Positions 26,621-34,126 of a stretch of DNA of 64,000 bases are shown in pieces; positions within the stretch are counted from its first letter, which is position 1; the number at the start of each line of letters is the position of its first letter. Below the pieces are notes generated by a model. It was not told the origin of the DNA. It searched no databases and saw only the letters and a list, made by a program, of their open reading frames with translations. The stretch spans positions 47,697 to 111,696 of the forward strand of contig JBKQMG010000122.1 in assembly GCA_052146815.1 (NCBI GenBank), written 5' to 3'. The position numbers and the translations under genes were made by a program. This DNA is from DATJZH01 sp052146815. GTDB lineage: Bacteria > Actinomycetota > Actinomycetes > Streptosporangiales > Streptosporangiaceae.

Positions 26621-28159
26621 ATGCGAACTGTGATCGTCAATGGCGACGCGCTCACCATCCAGGACGTAGTAGACGTCGCGGCCGGCGCCGCCCGCGCCGA
26701 GCTGGGACCCGAGGTCGAGGCCCGGATGCGGCCCAGCCGCGAGGTGGTGACCGCGGCCATTGCCGGCGACGCTCCCGTCTACGGGGTCAATACCGGGTTC
26801 GGCGCCCTCGCCGACACCAGGGTCGGCGAGGAAGACCTGACCCAGCTCCAGGCCGCGATCGTCGTCTCGCACGCGGCAGGCACCGGGGCGCCGCTGGACG
26901 ACGAGGCCGTCCGGGCGATCCTGCTGCTGCGCGCGCGGACGCTCGCGGCCGGCTACTCGGGCGTGCGGAGTGAGCTCCCGGCCCGGCTGCTGGACATGCT
27001 GAACCTCGGCCTGCTGCCGGTCATCCCCGGCAAGGGCTCGGTGGGGGCTTCGGGCGATCTGGCCCAGCTGGCGCACCTGGCCCAGCCGCTGATCGGGGCC
27101 GGGCGGCTGCGCACCCGCGGCGACGGCCCGCAGGGCCGCCCGGCGGCCGAGGTGCTGGCCGAGCACGGTCTCGCGCTGCTGACCCTGGCGCCCAAGGAAG
27201 GCCTGTCGCTGGTCAACGGGACCGAGCCGATGCAGGCCCTGCTGGCGTTCTCGGTGCGCGACGCCGAGCTGCTCGTCCGGATCGCCGACGTCGCCTGCGC
27301 TATGTCGATCGAGGCACTGCTGGGCACGGACCGCCCCTACGACGAGCGGGTCCAGGTGATCCGGCCGCATCCCGGCCAGCTGCGCAGCGCCGCGGCCCTG
27401 CGCGGCCTGCTGTCCGGCTCGGGGCTGGTGGCCAGCCACCGGGAAAGCAGGCATGCGGTGCAGGACGCCTACTGCCTGCGGTGCGCGCCGCAGGTGCACG
27501 GCGCGGTCCGCGACGTCCTGGATTACGCGCGGCGCGTTATCGACACCGAGCTCGGCGCGGTGGTCGACAACCCGGTGATCGTCCCGGACGGCGAGGTCAT
27601 GACCACCGGCAATTTCCACGGCGAGCCGCTGGCCTTTGCCGCCGACATGCTCGCCATAGCCATCTCTGAGCTGGCCAGCATCAGCGAGCGGCGGCTGGAC
27701 CGCATGCTGGACCCGGCCTTCTCCCGTGGGCTCCCGCCGTTCCTGGCCCCGGCCGCCGGCACGAACTCGGGCTTCATGCTCGCTCAGTACACCGCCGCGT
27801 CCCTGGTCAGCGAGAACAAGGTGCTCGCTCATCCGTCCAGCGTGGACACCATCCCGACCTCCGGGAAGCAGGAGGATCACGTCTCGATGGGCTGGACGGG
27901 CGTGCGCAAGCTGCGCGAGGTGGTCGCCAACGTCCGTACCTGCCTGGCCGTGGAGCTGCTCTGCGCAGCTCAGGGCATCGACATGCGGGCCGACATCGCG
28001 GCGCCCGCCGCGCCGCTGGCGGCCGTGCACGCGGCGATCCGGGCGCAGGTGCCGGTGATGGAAGTGGACCGGGAGATCGCCGCGCAGATCGCCGCGGTCG
28101 ACGAGCTTCTGCCCGTGCTGCGGGAGACGGCGAGCATCCACTGCGCCGCGTTGCGCTAG
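26621..28159 (+). CDS. hutH: Histidine ammonia-lyase
   Basis: A 512-aa enzyme converting histidine to urocanate. The MIO cofactor triad Ala-Ser-Gly is in GKGSVGASGDLAQLAHLA (residues about 143-145), with YGVNTGFG near residue 50, the conserved NGTEPMQALLAF, and QKQEDHVSMG-like SGKQEDHVSMG towards the C-terminus. Family length is about 510. The frame is open back to 26492, but ATG 26621 (MRTVIVNGDAL) is where homologues begin. Divergent from the tRNA cluster; followed 9 bp later by an aminotransferase gene, so they are probably co-transcribed. No other hut genes are next to it. Confidence 0.96.
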   Translation: MRTVIVNGDALTIQDVVDVAAGAARAELGPEVEARMRPSREVVTAAIAGDAPVYGVNTGFGALADTRVGEEDLTQLQAAIVVSHAAGTGAPLDDEAVRAILLLRARTLAAGYSGVRSELPARLLDMLNLGLLPVIPGKGSVGASGDLAQLAHLAQPLIGAGRLRTRGDGPQGRPAAEVLAEHGLALLTLAPKEGLSLVNGTEPMQALLAFSVRDAELLVRIADVACAMSIEALLGTDRPYDERVQVIRPHPGQLRSAAALRGLLSGSGLVASHRESRHAVQDAYCLRCAPQVHGAVRDVLDYARRVIDTELGAVVDNPVIVPDGEVMTTGNFHGEPLAFAADMLAIAISELASISERRLDRMLDPAFSRGLPPFLAPAAGTNSGFMLAQYTAASLVSENKVLAHPSSVDTIPTSGKQEDHVSMGWTGVRKLREVVANVRTCLAVELLCAAQGIDMRADIAAPAAPLAAVHAAIRAQVPVMEVDREIAAQIAAVDELLPVLRETASIHCAALR

Positions 28160-28168
28160 GTTTCACCC

Positions 28169-28993
28169 GTGGCGGTGTGGGTGAACGGGGAGCTGCTCCC
28201 CGACGACGAGGCCAGGATTTCCGTCTTCGATCACGGGCTGGTGACCGGGGACGGCGTCTTCGAGACGATCAAGGTGAGCGAGGGCGTCCCGTTCGCGCTG
28301 ACCCGCCACCTGGACCGGCTGGCCCGCTCGGCAGCCGGCCTGAGCCTGCCCGGGCCGGACCTTGACCGGATCAGGGCCGCCGCCTTCGCCGTGATCGAGG
28401 TTTCCGGCCACCCGCGGCTGGCGCGCCTGCGGGTCACCGTCACCGGCGGGATCGCGCCGCTGAGCTCCGAGCGCGGCAGCGCCCCGCCCACGGTGATCGT
28501 GGCACTCGCCGGGCTTTCGCCGGCGGCTCCGGCCGTTGATGTGACGATGGTGCCCTGGCCGCGCAATGAGCACGGCATCCTCGCGGGCCTGAAAACTACG
28601 TCCTACGCAGAAAATGTGCGGGCGCTCGCCTACGCCGCCGAGCGGGGCGGCCACGAGGCCATCTTCGCCAACACGGCCGGGAATCTGTGCGAGGGCACCG
28701 GGACGAACGTGTTCGTGGTGGCCGGTGGCCGGCTGGTCACGCCGCCGCTGTCGGCCGGCTGCCTGGCCGGAGTCACCAGGGCACTGGTGATCGAGTGGGC
28801 GGGCGCCGCCGAGGAAGACCTGCCGGCCGGCGCACTCGCCACGGCGGAGGAAGCCTTCCTTTCCGGGACCACCCGTGATGTGCAGCCGATCCGGACGGTG
28901 AACGGGACGACGCTGCCGGCCGCGCCGGGTCCGGTGACCCGGAAAGCGGCCGAGGTATTTGCGATGCGGGCGGCGGAGTCGCCCGATCCGTAA
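28169..28993 (+). CDS. Aminotransferase class IV (aminodeoxychorismate lyase-like)
   Basis: A 274-aa PLP enzyme. SVFDHGLVTGDGVFETI at residues about 18-35, RHLDRL, the PLP lysine in LAGLKTTSYAENV near residue 140, and EGTGTNVFVV with the phosphate-binding TPPLSAGCLAGVTR. This layout is that of PabC, which gives 4-aminobenzoate for folate, although D-amino-acid and branched-chain aminotransferases share it. GTG start 28169, 9 nt after hutH, so the pair is likely one operon. Confidence 0.88.
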   Translation: MAVWVNGELLPDDEARISVFDHGLVTGDGVFETIKVSEGVPFALTRHLDRLARSAAGLSLPGPDLDRIRAAAFAVIEVSGHPRLARLRVTVTGGIAPLSSERGSAPPTVIVALAGLSPAAPAVDVTMVPWPRNEHGILAGLKTTSYAENVRALAYAAERGGHEAIFANTAGNLCEGTGTNVFVVAGGRLVTPPLSAGCLAGVTRALVIEWAGAAEEDLPAGALATAEEAFLSGTTRDVQPIRTVNGTTLPAAPGPVTRKAAEVFAMRAAESPDP

Positions 28994-29048
28994 ATCGCTT
29001 GATACCTCACTGCGGCGCAAAGGGGAGCCTTTTGCAGCAGAAAGGCAA

Positions 29049-29468
29049 TTATGCGCGCCAGAGCAGCTCGTCAAGCTCGCTGTCGAGGTTGATAAAGTCG
29101 ATCTCCCGTCCTGCCGGGATGACCTCGAAGGTGCGCTGGAGGAACTCAGCCGTCGCGCTGAGGGGGGCCTCGAAGTGCGCCTCGCCGAACGGGGATGACA
29201 GCGCCAGATTCAGTACTTCCTCGCCGTGCTCCTCGCCCGGCCAGACCTGAACGTCGCCCTCACCGGCCGGGCCCTCGAGGCCTACGGCCAGCAGGTCGCG
29301 GGCGAAGATCCATTCCACCGGCTCGTCCATGCCCACGTGGAAGGCCATCCGGATGGCGTACGGGTCGTCGGCGCTGTAGTACAGGCTGGCGACGAGCGGT
29401 ACCGCCCCGTGCTCGGGCACCACCAGACTGAGTCCAAGTTCAGCGGACACGGTATCGCTGCTGTTCAT
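29049..29468 (-). CDS. ssgB: SsgA-like sporulation/cell-division regulator (SsgB-like)
   Basis: A 139-aa SALP-family protein, found only in morphologically complex actinomycetes. Visible: LGLSLVVPEHGAVPLVASLY, SADDPYAIRMAFHVG, PVEWIFARDLLAVGL, GDVQVWPGEEHG and LSSPFGEAHFEAPL, all matching SsgB, the member that recruits FtsZ for sporulation septation. The frame opens at 29540; ATG 29468 (or 29471) is chosen since SsgB proteins begin just before the beta-strand. In Streptomyces coelicolor ssgB lies some genes from thrS, in line with the local order here. SsgB rather than another SALP is an inference from similarity by eye and position. Confidence 0.82.
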   Translation of the reverse strand: MNSSDTVSAELGLSLVVPEHGAVPLVASLYYSADDPYAIRMAFHVGMDEPVEWIFARDLLAVGLEGPAGEGDVQVWPGEEHGEEVLNLALSSPFGEAHFEAPLSATAEFLQRTFEVIPAGREIDFINLDSELDELLWRA

Positions 29469-29540
29469 CATCTCGTCAAGCCTTTGCCTTGTGGTGTCCC
29501 GATTGCCGGGCTTCGCTATTACTGTGCGGTTGCCTATCAC

Positions 29541-30142
29541 TTATGCGCGTAGGTGCCGCCGGAATATTCATCGCAGTGTTTAGTTCCGCGATTCGTGCCG
29601 CTCGTAACCTCGGTCACTGATCAACAAACCGGCTGCGACCTGGTCAAACGCTTATGGAAAATAGAACACCGATTTCGGCGCCGACTGTTCCTCTGTTCAG
29701 CGCCTTGAAATGTGATGTTCGTCTCATCAGGCAACCTATTGGTCGCCTTGCGCGTCGGGGGGGTTACGCATAGTAATCAGGCGGTACCATATAGCGGATT
29801 TTTGCCTGATACGCCCACCACCTCGGTTCTTTCTGCGTCGCGGATAGTGACAAGCAGCGATATCAAGCTCTATGTCGGCTTCCCGATCTCGCCGGATCTA
29901 CGCATTGAGGTTCCGGCCGGGAAGATCTGAGCTTCCGGGCGGGAAGGACTCAGCTTCCCGGCCGGGAAGAACTCGCCCGCTCAGCCGGGTGCGGCGGGCG
30001 GACCAGGCGAGCGGTCCAGGGAGGCGGAGCCCATGCCGGCGGTGAGCAGGCAGCCGAAGAGGTGTGCTCGGCGCCGGCGACCGGGCGGACGCGGATGCGC
30101 TAATCTGTGAACGCCCGGTGGACGCAGGTCCGTGCCGGGCGC
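29541..30142. other. AT-richer intergenic stretch
   Basis: No firm gene. Lower in G+C than flanks between about 29560 and 29880. It contains a weak 72-codon frame at 29712-29930 without recognisable features and a 22-bp triple repeat at 29909-29974. The ssgB promoter must lie near 29480-29600. Confidence 0.5.
29909..29974. repeat. Three imperfect 22-bp tandem repeats with a 16-bp palindrome
   Basis: Units at 29909-29930, 29931-29952 and 29953-29974 share the pattern (G/C)TTCC(C/G)GG(C/G)CGGGAAG. The third contains the perfect palindrome CTTCCCGGCCGGGAAG at 29954-29969. Confidence 0.6.
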
Positions 30143-30214
30143 GGGCGATTGGCTCAGCGGGAGAGCGCCTCGTTCACACCGAGGAGGTCACTGGTTCGAT
30201 CCCAGTATCGCCCA
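30143..30214 (+). tRNA. tRNA-Val (anticodon CAC)
   Basis: 72 nt, acceptor stem GGGCGAT/ATCGCCC, anticodon loop TTCACAC with stem CCTCG/CGAGG, T-arm GGTTCGATCCC, discriminator A, no encoded CCA. A second valine isoacceptor 4 kb from the GAC gene and on the opposite strand. Confidence 0.94.
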
Positions 30215-30366
30215 CCTCAGCGCAGCCGGCCTTAGGTCGGCCGTGCCCGCGTTGTTCTTGCCCCTGGGTGGTCAAAGCGGTGACCCTGACCGAGATCCCC
30301 GATGAGCCCGGACTGCGTCGACCGTAGGACCCGATGTCAGCCGCTGCCGTCATATAGGATCGTGGC

Positions 30367-30933
30367 ATGAGCCGCTGGGAGCCAAACGCGCGGGGCCGGC
30401 TCGAGCAGGCGGCACTGGAGCTCTACAGCGAGCGCGGGTTCGAACAGACCACGGTAGCGGACATCGCCAGGCGGGCGGGGCTCACGGAGCGAACGTTCTT
30501 CCGGCACTTCGCCGACAAGCGCGAGGTTCTGTTCTGGGGTGCGGGTGCACTGCAGGAGCTCCTCGTGGGCGCTGTCGCCGCCGCGCCTGAGTCCGCCGGG
30601 CCGCTCGACGCGGTCGCCGTGGCCCTCGAGGCCACCGACGCCGTATTTGAGGAGCGGCGCGAGAGCGTCCGGCACCGCCAGGCCGTCATCGCCGCGAACG
30701 CGGAGCTCCAGGAGCGCGAGCTGATCAAGCTCGCATCACTCGCCTCGGCGATGGCCGGCGCGCTGCGTCGGCGCGGCGTCAAAGACCCAGCCGCGAGTCT
30801 GACTGCCGAGGCAGGGATGGCTGTTTTCAGGATCGCGTTCGAACGCTGGATCAGCGAAACCAGCCAGCGAGACTTGTCCCAATGCATCCGAGAGTCGCTC
30901 GACGAGCTCAAAGCCGTGACCGCGGGCAGATGA
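30367..30933 (+). CDS. TetR family transcriptional regulator
   Basis: A 188-aa repressor-type protein. N-terminal TetR helix-turn-helix: LEQAALELYSERGFEQTTVA, DIARRAGLTERTFFRHFADK (residues about 14-55), then a helical ligand-binding domain ending with a REISLDEL-like REISLDELKAV stretch. ATG 30367; a possible -10 box (CATATAGGAT) lies just upstream, so the transcript may be short-leadered. It stands alone, 0.2 kb from the L,D-transpeptidase genes; its target is unknown. Confidence 0.88.
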   Translation: MSRWEPNARGRLEQAALELYSERGFEQTTVADIARRAGLTERTFFRHFADKREVLFWGAGALQELLVGAVAAAPESAGPLDAVAVALEATDAVFEERRESVRHRQAVIAANAELQERELIKLASLASAMAGALRRRGVKDPAASLTAEAGMAVFRIAFERWISETSQRDLSQCIRESLDELKAVTAGR

Positions 30934-31121
30934 TCACGGGCGGGGCCGGGCGCGAATTCACCGAGCCGATTCCTGAACGCAGCATTGCAGATCGTTTACC
31001 CGCAAGCCGGTTCCCTGCCTGCGGCCGGGGGTAAGTCCTGTTACGCTAAGTAACTATGAGGCAGCGGAACGTAACGCATGGTGATCGCAGTGACGGGCCG
31101 CGCCACAGACGGGGGAGCAGC

Positions 31122-32348
31122 GTGGCTGGTGGGGGACCCGGCAGGCAGCGAGCGGATCGGGAATCACAGGAGGGCGCCTCGAAGGCGCGCAAGCCGAAAG
31201 CGCAGATCATAGCGCTCGGAGCCGCGGCGGCCCTGGTGGCCGCGGCAGCGGGGACCTACGCACTGACTCACTCGGGGGCGGGTCAGTCAGCAGTGTCCAC
31301 CGCGGCTCACGTTCAAGTCGGCCACGCGGCTGCGCCCAAGGCGCAGTCCCTCACGGTTCTCTCGGTCACGCCGGCCGCCGGGACCAGGCACGTCATCGGC
31401 GGCGAGCCGATCGAGGTTCAGTTCTCGGTCCCGCTCGCCGCCGGCTCCCCACCACCGGTGCTGAGGCCGGCCATCGCAGGCCGGTGGAGCATCGCCGGTG
31501 CCACCATGACCTTCACCCCGGACGAGCCGTTCAGGCCGGGCGCGCAGGTCACGCTCCGGGTGCCCGCGGGCGAGCACGGAGTCCGCTCGGCGACCGGCAG
31601 TCAGCTGGCCGCCGCGGTGGTCACAAGGTTCCGGGCCGCGCCCTACAGCGGGCTGCGTCTCGCCGAGCTGCTGGCGCAGCTCGGTTACCTGCCGCTGAAT
31701 TGGGCTCCGGTGGCAGGCACCGGCCACTTTGCGGAGGACGCCAGCGCCGGGCAGTCGCAGACCGCCCTGGTGTACAGCCCGCCGGCCGGGACTTTCACCT
31801 GGCGCAAGGGATACCCCTACGCGCTGACCAGCCAGTGGGCGCCGACCACCTCCGACGTGGTGGTCAGGGGCGCGGTGATGGCGTTCCAGTACCAGCATGG
31901 CCTCACGCCCAACGGGGAGATCGGGCCGAAGTTCTGGAGCGCCCTGTTCAGGGCGGCCGCCAGGGGCCAGCGCAACGCCGTCGGCTACACCTATGCTCTT
32001 GCCAGCAAGGCCCTGCCGGAGACGCTGACCATCTGGCATGACGGCCGCCAGGTGTTTCGCAGCCTGGCGAACACCGGGATCCCGGTCTCGCCGACGGCCG
32101 ACGGCACCTTCCCGGTCTACCTGAAGTACCGCTTCCAGATCATGCAGGGCACGAACCCGGACGGCAGCACTTACGCCGACCCGGTGTCGTTCGTGTCCTA
32201 CTTCAACGGCGGCGACGCGGTGCACTACTTCCCGCGCGGCTCCTACGGCTTCCAGCAGAGCCTCGGGTGCGTCGAGCTCCCGTACGGCGCCGCCGAGCAG
32301 GCCTACCCATACCTCACCTACGGCAGCCTCGTCACTGTCTCAGGCTGA
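31122..32348 (+). CDS. L,D-transpeptidase with Ig-like and peptidoglycan-binding domains (copy 1)
   Basis: A 408-aa cell-wall enzyme that makes 3-3 cross-links. An N-terminal basic cytoplasmic tail, a membrane segment (IIALGAAAALVAAAAGTYAL), an SbsA/Ig-like domain (LTVLSVTPAAGTRHVIGGEP region, with YTFTPDEPF-like TFTPDEPFRPG), a peptidoglycan-binding helix region (AVMAFQYQHGLTPNGEIGPK), and a C-terminal YkuD domain with HYFPRGSYGFQQSLGCVELP, giving the catalytic Cys and the upstream His. GTG 31122 follows GGGGGAG; ATG 31056 is an alternative start with weaker RBS. A paralogue follows at 32678. Confidence 0.9.
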   Translation: MAGGGPGRQRADRESQEGASKARKPKAQIIALGAAAALVAAAAGTYALTHSGAGQSAVSTAAHVQVGHAAAPKAQSLTVLSVTPAAGTRHVIGGEPIEVQFSVPLAAGSPPPVLRPAIAGRWSIAGATMTFTPDEPFRPGAQVTLRVPAGEHGVRSATGSQLAAAVVTRFRAAPYSGLRLAELLAQLGYLPLNWAPVAGTGHFAEDASAGQSQTALVYSPPAGTFTWRKGYPYALTSQWAPTTSDVVVRGAVMAFQYQHGLTPNGEIGPKFWSALFRAAARGQRNAVGYTYALASKALPETLTIWHDGRQVFRSLANTGIPVSPTADGTFPVYLKYRFQIMQGTNPDGSTYADPVSFVSYFNGGDAVHYFPRGSYGFQQSLGCVELPYGAAEQAYPYLTYGSLVTVSG

Positions 32349-32357
32349 TACGAAAGC

Positions 32358-32392
32358 GGTGCGCCGGGCGGCCTGGCCGCCCGGCCAGCACC
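32358..32392 (+). terminator. Hairpin after L,D-transpeptidase copy 1
   Basis: A 9-bp GC stem (GCCGGGCGG at 32363-32371 with 32377-32385) flanked by a GGTG/CACC extension, 10 nt after the stop. Confidence 0.55.
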
Positions 32393-32423
32393 TCTCACCC
32401 GTGAGCAGCTGAGCGTCAGCTCC

Positions 32424-32456
32424 AGCGCCCGGGCCGGTAAATCCGGCCCGGGCGCT
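32424..32456 (+). terminator. 14-bp perfect hairpin between the two L,D-transpeptidase genes
   Basis: AGCGCCCGGGCCGG at 32424-32437 pairs perfectly with 32443-32456 around TAAAT. Strong terminator-like structure separating the two paralogues, so each probably has its own promoter. Confidence 0.65.
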
Positions 32457-32677
32457 CGCGTTGCGCTGAAATCCGGACCCGGTCACAGCCCGTCATGGAA
32501 CCGCTGTCGCAGTCCGTCACGAAACTGTAACCGTTGCTCAGTAAAGTCTTGATATCGTCGGCACGCCGAGTGTGCGCGCGCCGTTTAAAGTCGCAGATGC
32601 GGCTCTAATGCCCACATTCCGCACGAGGCAGCTACTGCCCGCCGCATCCGGCGGGCCCGCATGGCGAGGGGGACTGC

Positions 32678-33910
32678 GTGTTCGGATCGGGAGCGCTGCG
32701 CGGCAAGGTGGTCGTGCTGGGCGCTGTGCTGGTCTGCCTGCTGGGGGCAGGGACCTGGATCGCCCTGACCCATGCCCCGGCACAGGCGGCCGGGAAGGTC
32801 CGGGCGACGAGCCGGGAACGCGAGTACAAGAAGGCCAGTGACGCCCTGCCCGGCCCGTTCCGGGTGGTGTCCGTCAGTCCGGCGCAGCACGCCACGGGGG
32901 TCAACGGCGGCGCCGCGGTCGAGGTGACGTTCTCGGCCCCGCTCACCAGCGGCTCGCCGATGCCAGCGCTGCGCCCGCACGTCGCGGGCACTTGGCAGCG
33001 TGCGTCGGCCGACACGCTGAAGTTCACGCCGGCCGGCGGATTCGGCCAGCACGAGCGCGTCCGGCTGCGGATACCGGACGGCGCGGCCGGAGTGCAGTCA
33101 GCCCGTGGCGGCTCGCTGGCGAGTCCGGTCACCGTGAGCTTCCGTACCGGCAGCTATTCCCGGCTGCGGCTGGACCAGCTGCTGGCCCAGCTCGGCTACC
33201 TGCCCCTCACCTGGAGCCCGGCGTCGGCAGGCGCGGGGACCCAGACCGCCGCATCGAACCAGGCCAGCACCGCCAGCCAGACCAGCACCGACGGCCAGCA
33301 GAGCGCGGCCGCGGAGCACAGCGCCGCATTCGATCCGCCGGCCGGCACCTTTTCCTGGAAGTCCGGCTACCCGGCCGAGCTGAGGCACTTCTGGCACGGC
33401 GGCAAGGCCAGCAGCCTGATCGTCAAGGGCGCGCTGATGGCCTTCGAGGCCGATCACGGGCTTCTCCTCGACGGCGTCGCGGGCACCCAGGTGTGGAACT
33501 CCTTGTTCACGGCCGCGACCAGGGACCAGGTCAATCAGCACGGCTACACCTACGCGGTGGCGCGGCAGAAGACGCCCGAGACGCTGACGATCTGGCATAA
33601 CGGCCGTAAGGTGTTTCGCAGCCTGGCCAACACCGGCATCCCGGTGTCGCCCACCACCATCGGCACGGCCCCGGTCTACCTGCGGTACCGGTTCCAGATC
33701 ATGCGCGGCACCAACCCGGACGGATCCCAGTACGCTGACCCGGTCGACTTCGTGTCCTACTTCCGGGCCGGCGAGGCCGTCCATTACTTCCCCCGCTACT
33801 CCTACGGCTTCCAGCAGAGCCTGGGCTGCGTCGAGCTGCCCTGGAACGCGGCGGCGAAGGCGTGGCCGTACCTTACCTATGGCAGCCTGGTCAGCGTCAA
33901 CGCTCCGTAG
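32678..33910 (+). CDS. L,D-transpeptidase with Ig-like and peptidoglycan-binding domains (copy 2)
   Basis: A 410-aa paralogue of the upstream gene with the same domain order: signal/membrane segment (VVVLGAVLVCLLGAGTWIAL), Ig-like domain (VVSVSPAQHATGVNGGAAVE), PG-binding helices (ALMAFEADHGLLLDGVAGTQ), then YkuD with HYFPRYSYGFQQSLGCVELP. It differs by a Gln/Ser/Ala-rich insertion of about 35 aa (AGTQTAASNQASTASQTSTD) before the PG-binding domain. The segment ETLTIWHNGRKVFRSLANTG is nearly identical to copy 1 (HDGRQ), showing a tandem duplication. GTG start 32678 after GAGGGGGAC. Confidence 0.92.
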   Translation: MFGSGALRGKVVVLGAVLVCLLGAGTWIALTHAPAQAAGKVRATSREREYKKASDALPGPFRVVSVSPAQHATGVNGGAAVEVTFSAPLTSGSPMPALRPHVAGTWQRASADTLKFTPAGGFGQHERVRLRIPDGAAGVQSARGGSLASPVTVSFRTGSYSRLRLDQLLAQLGYLPLTWSPASAGAGTQTAASNQASTASQTSTDGQQSAAAEHSAAFDPPAGTFSWKSGYPAELRHFWHGGKASSLIVKGALMAFEADHGLLLDGVAGTQVWNSLFTAATRDQVNQHGYTYAVARQKTPETLTIWHNGRKVFRSLANTGIPVSPTTIGTAPVYLRYRFQIMRGTNPDGSQYADPVDFVSYFRAGEAVHYFPRYSYGFQQSLGCVELPWNAAAKAWPYLTYGSLVSVNAP

Positions 33911-34126
33911 CAGGGGACCTCGGGGAACCGCGCCCCGGACCGACGGCGAGTGCGGCGGCCCGGGTGGGCGCGGCTGACGCCGGGCCCGCCCGTGGCGCGG
34001 GCAGCTGCGCCGCCCCGGGGGTGCGTCGGCTCAGCCCGATACTGACGCGCGCCGTGCGCGCCGCATCGATAGCATCGGGACACGGGGTAACCGCGCCGCA
34101 CCTGCGAGAAGCCAAGGAGCCCAGCC

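Noticed and set aside
29712..29930. Short frame of 72 codons
   Set aside because: No RBS, no motif, low coding character; treated as intergenic.
33911..34126. Possible T-box leader ahead of thrS
   Set aside because: No T-box consensus or terminator/antiterminator pair; the leader is GC-rich and short.
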